From positions 1-29,902 of the forward strand of contig DFOK01000115.1 in NCBI GenBank assembly GCA_002376715.1: 29,902 nt of DNA, written 5' to 3'. Below the pieces are notes generated by a model that saw nothing but the letters and a program-made list of their open reading frames with translations, was not told the origin of the DNA and ran no database searches. Shown here in pieces: positions 23,744-29,902 of the stretch. The translations under genes were made by a program, and so were the position numbers. The stretch is from Bacteroidales bacterium UBA3543 (lineage in GTDB: Bacteria > Bacteroidota > Bacteroidia > Bacteroidales > UBA932). The stretch's first letter is position 1; every line of letters starts with the position of its first letter.

Positions 23744-24862
23744 TTAAAACTCTTTTTTAAGTCGGTAGATTAGCCTTGTTAAGGGGAGCACAGCACAATG
23801 TTGCGGTGAAATGGAACCAAATTTTATTGAGCGCTTTATCGTGCCGACATACGAGAACCACATACCCGCCAACTTCTCTTTGGGACGTTTTTTACCCGGC
23901 TTGTGAAACCCGAAGTTACCGCTCTCCATGATATCGTGCATTACCATTTCTGCGTGGCGATTGTTGGAAATCATCGGAAACGGGAATATCGACTCAGGTG
24001 CTCCCAAGTGATCCACGGCAATACGAGAGAAGAGCTGCATAGGATAGAGTAAGGCGAAGTCCGTGGCGAGACGGGTGAACTCATCGCTATCTATTTCTGC
24101 CCTATGTTTATGCATAAACAACACCCAGTCGCAGATCTGCCGCACTCCCACTCCGAGGTTCACGAAATGAATGAATAGGTGCTGGAACAGAAAGAAAGCA
24201 TTGAATGTCACGGGCAATACCGGTACCAAAAAATCGCTATCAAGCTCTACGGTAGCAAATTCCCCTTTTTTCAAAACATCCTTCTCAACCCTTTTAAACC
24301 TACGATTGTACCGCCAGTTGCTGAAATAGGTTGAGTGGCTATGATTTTCCACAGCAATACCATTGCGAATGTAAATATTGTGTACAGCCCCGCCATGTTC
24401 AATTTCGACGCCCTTTTGGGTGAGCCATTTATTTGCACGCTCGTAATCGCCTGTAACATATAACAACAGATCGATATCGCCAGGATTCCTCAGCAACGGC
24501 TCAGGATAGTTAACACCGTTGGCCAACCCTTTCAGCAAGAGAAAGGGGAAACCTTCCCGCATATATTCCACCTGCAGCTCTTTGAGCAGGTCTATCATTT
24601 TACGGTTCGTCTGCTTTGTCTGCTCTACAACAGAAATAAACCGCAATGTGATGTCGCTCGGAGGGAGGCACTGCGCCGGAAGTGATAGCACCTTATCAGC
24701 GATAAGTGCTCTCACGCTCTGCTTATAGGCCATATTAGCTATCTCCTTCCAAACCGTCTTGTCAATCCCCTCGAAAACATGCGCTTCAAGCGTACGGTCC
24801 CAAATGGCCGCACTTAACAGGTGCAGGAAATAGGAGTTGGCGGTACGTTCCGTGGTCGACAT
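23744..24862 (-). CDS. Nucleotidyltransferase of the NTP_transf_5 type
   Basis: 372-residue protein with the family core LLLKGLANG at about 108-116 and the catalytic acidic motif PGDIDLLL (Asp129 and Asp131), then a helical C-terminal region (HLFIHFVNLGVGVRQICDWVLF) typical of the group. Such proteins often occur next to HprK-like kinases, PqqD-like proteins and ABC exporters in peptide clusters of Bacteroidota and Firmicutes. The reaction is unknown: transfer of a nucleotide to a peptide or to a phosphate group made by the kinase partner is plausible. It is the first gene of the minus-strand operon and has a -7 box 28 bases upstream, divergent from the ABC exporter. Confidence 0.85.
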   Translation of the reverse strand: MSTTERTANSYFLHLLSAAIWDRTLEAHVFEGIDKTVWKEIANMAYKQSVRALIADKVLSLPAQCLPPSDITLRFISVVEQTKQTNRKMIDLLKELQVEYMREGFPFLLLKGLANGVNYPEPLLRNPGDIDLLLYVTGDYERANKWLTQKGVEIEHGGAVHNIYIRNGIAVENHSHSTYFSNWRYNRRFKRVEKDVLKKGEFATVELDSDFLVPVLPVTFNAFFLFQHLFIHFVNLGVGVRQICDWVLFMHKHRAEIDSDEFTRLATDFALLYPMQLFSRIAVDHLGAPESIFPFPMISNNRHAEMVMHDIMESGNFGFHKPGKKRPKEKLAGMWFSYVGTIKRSIKFGSISPQHCAVLPLTRLIYRLKKEF

Positions 24863-24890
24863 TGTTATATTTTTTGTACAAATATAATTA

Positions 24891-24898
24891 CAAAGATA
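24891..24898 (-). promoter_or_regulatory. -7 box of the RRE/kinase operon
   Basis: Minus strand TATCTTTG, 28 bases before the nucleotidyltransferase ATG. A second match, TATATTTG, lies closer at 24879-24886. Confidence 0.6.
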
Positions 24899-24943
24899 AA
24901 GTCTTTTAGCGAATCATAAAAAAGTCCACTCACACATTTTTAT

Positions 24944-24951
24944 TACCTTTG
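24944..24951 (+). promoter_or_regulatory. -7 box of the ABC exporter gene
   Basis: TACCTTTG, 30 bases before the ATG at 24982. Together with the minus box this makes a compact divergent promoter region of 119 bases. Confidence 0.6.
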
Positions 24952-24981
24952 TAGTGTAATAGGCATTAATTCCTACGATAT

Positions 24982-26610
24982 ATGAAGACAACGCTCTCTT
25001 TTATCCGCTCCATTACCAGGGGTTTCCGGCTCCGAATAGCGCTTATTGTCCTGCTGGGATTATTAGGGGTCTTCTTTTCGCTCGCTTTTGTCTGGTGCTC
25101 CAAACAGCTAATCGATATTGCCACCAAGGCAAGAGAGGGAGAGCTAATGCATTACGCCCTGTTGCTTATTCTGTTTATGGCCCTTACCATACTCTTTCGC
25201 GCTATGGATATTCGGCTGAGGAGAATGACGGAGGTGAAACTGGGAAATGCTATCCGTTACAACCTCTTTTCACAATTACTTTACACCCGATGGCAGGAGC
25301 TCTCATTGCTGCATAGCGGGGATATGCTGACACGTTTTATCAAGGACAGCGACGATGTGGTGAGTGTGATGGTAACCTCGATTCCCCTCTGTATTGTTGC
25401 CGCCACACAATTTGCAGGTGCGCTGATAGTGCTATATATCTTAGACCCCATGCTGGCCATCATCTTGGGTGTCGCTCTACCGATAATCGCCATATTTGGT
25501 AGAAGTTATTATCGTTTAATGCACAAATATACACGAGAAATAAAGGAAAGTGAAAGTCAAATAACCTCCATGGTGGAGGAGAACCTGCAAAATCAACCGG
25601 TCATCCGTACCTTTGAACGGCAAGAGAGCGAGCTGGAACGACTGCAGGATTTACAATCGAGTCTGCACGGCAGCGTGGACAAACGTACCGGAGTTTCAGT
25701 GGTTGCCAATCTGATAATGGGTGTTGCCTTTAGCGGAGGGTACCTCACCGCCTTCTTGTGGGGCGCGTACGGCTTGGCAAAGGGCATTGTTACCTTTGGC
25801 ATAATGACGGCCTATTTACAGCTGGTAGGAAGACTTCAGCGCCCTCTGTACGACTTGATGCGACTCTTTCCCACCCTTATCACCTCAAAAGCATCCATAG
25901 AGCGACTCATTTACCTCACCGGTTTCGCCAAGGAAGAGAGCGGGGAGTCTGTTCCCTTGCAGGGAAATGTTACTCTTCTCGTAGATAGGTTGACTTTTGG
26001 CTACAAGGGCAATACTAAACCGGTCTTGAATGAGTTTTCTATGACGGCTAAACCAGGTACGATGGTGGCCCTGACCGGAAAGACGGGCGCAGGCAAAACT
26101 ACCTTTTTACGACTTTTGCTCGGACTGGTTAAGCCTGACAGCGGTACTATCCGCATCTCCGATGAGACACAATCACTGGATGTTTCGGAACAGACACGAT
26201 CCAATTTCGTATATGTGCCTCAGGGTGGTTCGCTTTTCAGCGGCACGATACGCGAAAACCTGCTATTGGGCGACCCAAATGCCGATGATGCCATGTTGAA
26301 CCGGGTACTCACGACGGCAGCAGCCGATTTTGTTTTCGATCTGCCGGAGGGAGTAGATACTGTTCTGGGACAAGATGGAGGCGGACTCTCGGAGGGACAG
26401 GCTCAACGTATCGCCATTGCCCGTGCGCTGCTGCGAAAAGGAAAAGTGCTCCTATTTGATGAAGCCACTTCGGCGCTCGATACCGAGACCGAAAAACGAT
26501 TTCTGCACAACTTAAAAGAGGGACTTCAGGAGAGAATAGCTATTTTTATCACCCATAGCAAGGAAGTAGCCGACTTCTGCGACTACCGCCATCATTTGAC
26601 ATCTAAGTAA
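24982..26610 (+). CDS. One-chain ABC exporter (TMD-NBD), peptide-export type
   Basis: 542-residue half-transporter. Six membrane helices in residues 18-300 are followed by the ATPase: Walker A GKTGAGKT at 366-373, Q-loop FVYVPQGG, signature LSEGQ at 469-473, Walker B VLLFDEATSALD (Asp493, Glu494) and switch His525. It should work as a homodimer. There is no N-terminal C39 peptidase domain, so if it exports the short peptides, leader removal must come from another protein, such as the S24/S26 peptidase. It is divergent from the operon for the RRE, peptidase, kinase and nucleotidyltransferase, and 176 bases upstream of short peptide gene 2. Lasso-type clusters carry similar exporters (D proteins). 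Confidence 0.9.
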   Translation: MKTTLSFIRSITRGFRLRIALIVLLGLLGVFFSLAFVWCSKQLIDIATKAREGELMHYALLLILFMALTILFRAMDIRLRRMTEVKLGNAIRYNLFSQLLYTRWQELSLLHSGDMLTRFIKDSDDVVSVMVTSIPLCIVAATQFAGALIVLYILDPMLAIILGVALPIIAIFGRSYYRLMHKYTREIKESESQITSMVEENLQNQPVIRTFERQESELERLQDLQSSLHGSVDKRTGVSVVANLIMGVAFSGGYLTAFLWGAYGLAKGIVTFGIMTAYLQLVGRLQRPLYDLMRLFPTLITSKASIERLIYLTGFAKEESGESVPLQGNVTLLVDRLTFGYKGNTKPVLNEFSMTAKPGTMVALTGKTGAGKTTFLRLLLGLVKPDSGTIRISDETQSLDVSEQTRSNFVYVPQGGSLFSGTIRENLLLGDPNADDAMLNRVLTTAAADFVFDLPEGVDTVLGQDGGGLSEGQAQRIAIARALLRKGKVLLFDEATSALDTETEKRFLHNLKEGLQERIAIFITHSKEVADFCDYRHHLTSK

Positions 26611-26620
26611 ATTAGTTATT

Positions 26621-26690
26621 GCTACCGGCAAGAGATTTTTTGGTATCAGGCTTGTAAAGATGTGACATTATCGCACCTCTATCCGGTAGC
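26621..26690. other. Long inverted repeat after the ABC exporter gene
   Basis: GCTACCGG (26621-26628) and CCGGTAGC (26683-26690) are exact complements around a 54-base loop. There is no T run after the second arm, so it is not a normal terminator; it could be a structured mRNA end or leader element before the peptide 2 promoter. Confidence 0.5.
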
Positions 26691-26730
26691 CTCTCAGAAC
26701 TCAGAGCTGAAAATATTTAATCAATCTGGT

Positions 26731-26759
26731 TTATCGTATGGAAATAATTACTAGATTTG
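26731..26759 (+). promoter_or_regulatory. Promoter of short peptide gene 2
   Basis: TTTA around 26730-26733 and TAGATTTG at 26752-26759 (TAnnTTTG), 27 bases before the ATG at 26787. Aligns with the promoter and leader of peptide gene 1 over about 55 bases, with a single base insertion. Confidence 0.75.
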
Positions 26760-26786
26760 CATACTGGTAGAAAAATCTCATTGATT

Positions 26787-26915
26787 ATGAACACAAAAGA
26801 ATTCCAATCAGCGGAACGATATGTTGCGCCTGATATCGAAATTATCGATATCGCACTGACCCAAAACCTCTTAACAACCGGTAGTTTAAAAGATATGCCG
26901 GGCGAAAATTGGTAA
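26787..26915 (+). CDS. Candidate RiPP precursor peptide 2 (42 residues)
   Basis: 42 codons ending in TAA. It contains MNTKEF, then ERYVAPDIEIIDIALTQN, then LLTTG; the tail is SLKDMPGENW. Compared with peptide 1, the leader-like region is conserved, including the motif YVAPDI at 12-17 and LTQN at 24-27, with conservative changes between (Val/Ile, Glu/Asp), while the tail is different apart from its acidic nature and final Trp. This conserved-leader, variable-core pattern is what RiPP precursors show. It lies 22 bases before a fimbrillin-like lipoprotein gene, so they are cotranscribed, and follows the ABC exporter on the same strand. Function is inferred from context; it could be an unmodified small protein. 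Confidence 0.75.
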   Translation: MNTKEFQSAERYVAPDIEIIDIALTQNLLTTGSLKDMPGENW

Positions 26916-26937
26916 TTTACTCTTAAAACCTACAATT

Positions 26938-27972
26938 ATGAAGACTAAATTATCAATTATTGCTGCGCTCTTCGCCCTAATTTTAACAGGCTGCGCTAAG
27001 GAAAATATAGAAATAGAGGTTGAACCTAAAATGGTTACAGTCTCGGTTACCATGACTTCTCCTGAGGATAACGCTGCTACCCGTATATCTCTTACGCCCG
27101 ATTCCGGAACGCCTCATGGCTTAATCCTCAAATGGGAGACAACAGATAAACTGATGCTCTGCTTTGAATACAACGCTAATTATTATCACGTAGATGCCAA
27201 TATTGACCCAAATAGCATAAGTACCAGTGGTAAAACTGCTAATTTTACTTTTTCTATTCCCACCCAAATTCCCCCCGATGCAACTTTCAACCTATATGTT
27301 GTTTATCAAAAAACAAATGGTAATAATAGCGATGGCGGTCGTTTTCGACCCGGCACGAAAATATACGATTTAGAAAAGACAGAAAAAGACTGTATCACAT
27401 TAGATCAACTCAATCCTACCACTCAAAGAGGTATACCTCGCCCCATGCTCTATTTCCAAAAAACAAATATTGCCAATACAGCAACTCCTGACATAGGGCA
27501 AATCGACCTAATACACGCGGGGTGGATAATGGCATTACATTTTAAGAACAACACCGGTGCAGAAATGAATTTACCAGAAGGTATTGGTTTCGGAGTACCG
27601 TACTTTGCACAGGTTTGGGTCTTTAATGGAGACAGTTTTACAATTCTTACTACATCATTTGATTTTTCCAACCATACTTTCTCTTCTAGCCCTTCTACCC
27701 AACACCAGAGTGATTTATTTTTAAGTATAAACGAAGACGCTAGTAACCCTTTATACGGGCAACAATAGGCACCGGGTGCTTCTATTGTATTTTACCGTTG
27801 GATAGCTAGTAATACTAGCATTCCCACATTAAGAGGGGAAATAGGTTTAGGAGATTGGGATTTTAGTTACACGGACTCTATGATCCCCGCTAAAACAATA
27901 ACCTTTGGTAAAACTTACCATGTTTATACCACATGGGATGGAGAGGACTTCGCGTTTTCGATTCCCTATTAA
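26938..27972 (+). pseudogene. Fimbrillin-like lipoprotein interrupted by an in-frame amber codon
   Basis: Starts with a lipoprotein signal (MKTKLSIIAALFALILTGC). An Mfa/fimbrillin-like region follows (MVTVSVTMTSPEDNAATRIS, LKWETTDKLMLCFEYNAN) and later strand-rich parts (HAGWIMALHFKNNTG, VWVFNGDSF). After residue 276 a TAG at 27766-27768 breaks the frame, but the same frame continues for 67 more sensible codons (APGASIVFYRW, FGKTYHVYTTWDGEDFAF) to TAA at 27970-27972, just before a terminator. A single C-to-T change of CAG is the simplest explanation. TAG is a normal stop elsewhere here (peptide 1, the MacB-type ATPase, the PqqD-like gene), so codon reassignment is unlikely. The 276-residue product might still be made. 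It is cotranscribed with peptide 2, parallel to the peptide 1-LRR lipoprotein pair. Confidence 0.8.
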
Positions 27973-28062
27973 AATGTGAATATTTGGGCTATTTTTTGGA
28001 GACTATGTGCGGTAATCTCCTACTAAAGAAATAGCCGTAGAGCTCAAACAAGTTGAAGTCGA

Positions 28063-28115
28063 AACTACGCCTAGGGTCTATTCCAACTCTTTAGGCGTAG
28101 TTAATTATTTTTATT
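28063..28115 (+). terminator. Intrinsic terminator after the interrupted lipoprotein
   Basis: AACTACGCCTA (28063-28073) pairs exactly with TAGGCGTAGTT (28092-28102), followed by AATTATTTTTATT on the plus strand. The stem also covers the last bases of the convergent minus-strand gene. Confidence 0.7.
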
Positions 28116-28796
28116 AAAGAGTTTGGACAATAATTCTTCTATTTGATTTGGAGCGGCAGTTTTTAGTTCGTCGAATTCTTCTATGGTAAGCTTTTTCCAT
28201 CCAAAGTGATAGTCATATATCCAGGTATCATCTGTTTTTGAGTTAGTTTGGATATGGACACACCCCGGCATATTGTTCTCTTTTAAGTTATAGAGCATCC
28301 TAGCACCAAACTTGATCCTGTAAACGCCTTTGGGATAAGATTTCCTTTCAGGTTCTTGCATTACCAACCAGTATGCTTTGTGATGATCAATCTGTTGTTG
28401 AAGTCTGATGTCTTCACCATTTAAATATCTGTGATAACTAGTCAATATGATACTCGACATATCATCCGGATGAAATATACCCAGGTCATTAAAATGCTTT
28501 GAAAGTCTTGAACCACCCCATAAGCACCAATTATTTCTAATCCACATTCCAAACCCGAAATGAGTATTGGCAATCAATTCATCTTCACTCCAATTTTTGA
28601 TTTCTGTTTTAGTGGAGTCATTCCAAAAACCATCAATTTGCTTGAAACAGGCGTCAAGATCGGCCGGAATATAGACTCCGTCAATAGTATCGGTAATGAA
28701 TCTCTCGCTAACTTGAACCTTGTGTCCCATAGTCCGGTTAGAAACAGAACATGAAGCAATTATCAATACAGAAATTAAGAGAAGGTATTTTTTCAT
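28101..28796 (-). CDS. Lipoprotein with DUF6794-like domain
   Basis: 231 residues with lipoprotein signal MKKYLLLISVLIIASC. The body (YIPADLDACFKQIDGFWNDS, EDELIANTHFGFGMWIRNNW, LWGGSRLSKHFNDLGIFHPDDMSS) matches, from memory, the DUF6794 domain common in Bacteroidota, whose role is unknown. The C-terminal part is Trp/Tyr-rich and probably a separate small domain. It is convergent with the interrupted fimbrillin-like gene and follows the YiiX-like gene after 80 bases that contain a hairpin. Exported lipid-anchored protein of unknown function. Confidence 0.8.
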   Translation of the reverse strand: MKKYLLLISVLIIASCSVSNRTMGHKVQVSERFITDTIDGVYIPADLDACFKQIDGFWNDSTKTEIKNWSEDELIANTHFGFGMWIRNNWCLWGGSRLSKHFNDLGIFHPDDMSSIILTSYHRYLNGEDIRLQQQIDHHKAYWLVMQEPERKSYPKGVYRIKFGARMLYNLKENNMPGCVHIQTNSKTDDTWIYDYHFGWKKLTIEEFDELKTAAPNQIEELLSKLFNKNN

Positions 28797-28852
28797 GCCG
28801 GTGTGATTCTATTTGTGCCTAACGGTCGAGTGAATACGTGACTGTGCTCGCC

Positions 28853-28872
28853 AGCGGCTAACTTTCGCCGCT
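28853..28872. other. Small GC-rich hairpin between two minus-strand genes
   Basis: AGCGGC (28853-28858) pairs with GCCGCT (28867-28872) around an 8-base loop, just after the YiiX-like stop codon. TTTATTAG follows only on the plus strand, so for the minus-strand gene it lacks the usual T tail. It could still shield the mRNA 3' end. Confidence 0.45.
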
Positions 28873-28876
28873 TTTA

Positions 28877-29554
28877 TTAGTTTTCTTTTACTTTGATTAA
28901 AAGGTCGCTTTCAAAAATGGCTGCCGGTGAAATCACAATTTCATCTGTTGAGATAAAGTCACCATAACGCTCTTTCATTTTTTGCCTGACCGTGTCATTT
29001 GTTAAGTCAAAGTCACCAAGTTTCTGAAGTTTTCCTATTTCGATCCCCGTGGCGCGTTGATAAATTTTCCAAATGAGTTCCGAGCAATAAATTTTGTCGT
29101 CCGACCATTCAAAAGCGAGATCATAGTCTTTGCCTTTAAATTTTTCTCCTTCCTGTTTCAGTCTCCGAAGCGTTTCGGCAGTCAATATTTGATCGGCATT
29201 TTTAAGACGTTTGATCACATAATGAGCGTCTTTACCACGTGCAATCCATTGGTCAAGGGTTGACTTTACAGGTTGAACGGCTTCAAAAACGTAGAATTTT
29301 CCGTTGTAACTGTAAATAATTCCACAATGAGAATATTTTGACTTTGTTGCAAGCTGTATCGCTTTGCTTTGTCCGGAAAGTGAGGTTTGAAAAATCAGGT
29401 CGCCATTGTTTATTTTTTCAACATCAACAAGCTGTTTTGTGTCCGTTTTGGCATTGTCAGGATTGTATTTTGGATAATGAAATCTTCGTGTAAGATAAAG
29501 TCCACCGATAACTATCAGTCCTAAAATGCCGAGTATGATGATTCTCTTCTTCAT
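28877..29554 (-). CDS. YiiX/YebB-like permuted papain-fold enzyme (peptidase C92 type)
   Basis: 225 residues with an N-terminal membrane helix (about 4-22). The enzyme part shows the permuted NlpC/P60-like order: GDLIFQTSLSGQSKAIQLAT, His76 in KYSHCGIIY, acidic Glu91 in FYVFEAVQPV, and the nucleophile Cys157 in IYCSELIWKIY. The Cys-after-His order is typical of the circularly permuted C92/YiiX group, thought to act on lipids or amide bonds in the cell envelope. It would act in the periplasm or at the inner membrane. It lies 23 bases downstream of the CreD-like gene and is probably cotranscribed with it. Confidence 0.88.
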   Translation of the reverse strand: MKKRIIILGILGLIVIGGLYLTRRFHYPKYNPDNAKTDTKQLVDVEKINNGDLIFQTSLSGQSKAIQLATKSKYSHCGIIYSYNGKFYVFEAVQPVKSTLDQWIARGKDAHYVIKRLKNADQILTAETLRRLKQEGEKFKGKDYDLAFEWSDDKIYCSELIWKIYQRATGIEIGKLQKLGDFDLTNDTVRQKMKERYGDFISTDEIVISPAAIFESDLLIKVKEN

Positions 29555-29577
29555 TATAGGCAGGTGTTATCTATTCT

Positions 29578-29902
29578 TCATTCCTCGGAAACCTGTTTCC
29601 AAAATTTTATTTTGTTCGATACAAACATTATAACTCCCAAAATTACAAACAGGAATATGCTTCCAACCAGCAAGGCATAATCTTCAATCTGTAAAAGAAT
29701 ATAAAGAAAAGCATAAAGTATAAGCAAAATGGCTGCGAGAATAAAAGTGGGGAGTTTTTGCTTTATAAGTGAATAAAAGTAAATCGTTACCATTGAGATG
29801 GTTGCAATACTAGCCACTAAATAAGCCCAGCCAAAACCGATTTGTTCCGAAAGGGAAAGTAAAAAACTGTAAAAAAGTATCAACGCAATGCCTACCAGCA
29901 CA
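29578..29902 (-). CDS. CreD-like inner membrane protein, C-terminal part only
   Basis: The frame is open to the window edge, so the N-terminal part is outside. The first visible codon is GTG and reads as Val within the CreD pattern (V)LVGIALILFYSFLLSLSEQIG rather than as a start. Further matches are GFGWAYLVASIATI and LLQIEDYALLVGSIFLF, the conserved last helices of CreD, ending in a short basic tail. CreD is an inner membrane protein linked to envelope integrity and, in other bacteria, to beta-lactam response. Only about 107 residues of a family of around 450 are visible. Confidence 0.78.
   Translation of the reverse strand, partial: VLVGIALILFYSFLLSLSEQIGFGWAYLVASIATISMVTIYFYSLIKQKLPTFILAAILLILYAFLYILLQIEDYALLVGSIFLFVILGVIMFVSNKIKFWKQVSEE

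Noticed and set aside
22018..26610. A complete lasso-peptide cluster
   Set aside because: An RRE, kinase, nucleotidyltransferase and exporter are present, but no asparagine-synthetase-like cyclase or transglutaminase-like B2 protease is encoded, and the peptide tails lack the usual Gly1 and the Asp/Glu at 7-9 in a clear form after a Thr at -2.
27766..27768. TAG reassigned to an amino acid (pyrrolysine or recoding)
   Set aside because: Other genes here end normally in TAG, and no pyl genes or suppressor tRNA are seen; a point mutation is simpler.
28816..28876. Integron attC-like site (GCCTAAC followed by paired GC-rich arms)
   Set aside because: One 7-base core fits RYYYAAC, but the matching GTTRRRY core on the other side is missing, and no integrase or cassette array is visible.
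1..29902. tRNA, rRNA or insertion sequences
   Set aside because: I saw no cloverleaf-like or rRNA-like stretches, no transposase-like protein and no terminal inverted repeats with target duplications; a covariance-model scan would be needed to exclude small RNAs.

Overview
The window looks like a chromosomal segment from a Bacteroidales-type bacterium (phylum Bacteroidota). I infer this from the many TAnnTTTG -7 promoter boxes 25-30 bases before starts, near absence of Shine-Dalgarno sites, SPII lipoproteins with fimbrillin-like (Mfa-type) N-terminal domains, BspA-type leucine-rich repeats, tandem FtsX permeases and DUF4143 ATPases. Species cannot be fixed from the sequence.

Bases 172-10945 (minus strand) form a seven-gene tripartite ABC efflux locus: TolC-like outer membrane protein, HlyD/MacA-like adaptor, FtsX-type permease, MacB/LolD-type ATPase, second FtsX-type permease, then an NtrC-type sigma-54 activator and its membrane histidine kinase. 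A good sigma-54 -24/-12 promoter lies before the tolC-like gene, and TGTAAAG inverted repeats lie 80-110 bases upstream of the predicted transcription start. The kinase and regulator therefore probably switch on the efflux genes from this promoter.

Bases 11112-16924 are a mixed region: an orphan HigA-like antitoxin with a palindromic operator and an apparent stub of its lost toxin, a decayed ABC-ATPase fragment, two AAA/DUF4143 ATPases facing apart around a GNAT-nitrilase fusion protein, and a urea transporter. A duplicated 37-bp palindrome carries the promoter of the second ATPase.

Bases 17407-27972 hold the most interesting part. Two very short genes (43 and 42 codons) share an almost identical promoter and N-terminal half with a YxxPxI motif, but have different acidic C-terminal tails, both ending in Trp. 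Each lies before a fimbrillin-like lipoprotein gene. Between them is a minus-strand operon encoding an NTP_transf_5-type nucleotidyltransferase, an HPr-kinase-like protein, an S24/S26 Ser-His peptidase and a PqqD-like RRE protein, divergent from a one-chain ABC exporter. This set resembles the accessory part of a lasso-peptide cluster but has no lasso cyclase (asparagine-synthetase-like) and no B2 transglutaminase-like protease. I read it as a candidate uncharacterised RiPP (modified peptide) export system linked to surface lipoproteins.

Bases 28101-29902 (minus strand) carry a lipoprotein, a YiiX/C92 papain-like enzyme and the C-terminal end of a CreD-like membrane protein that runs off the window.
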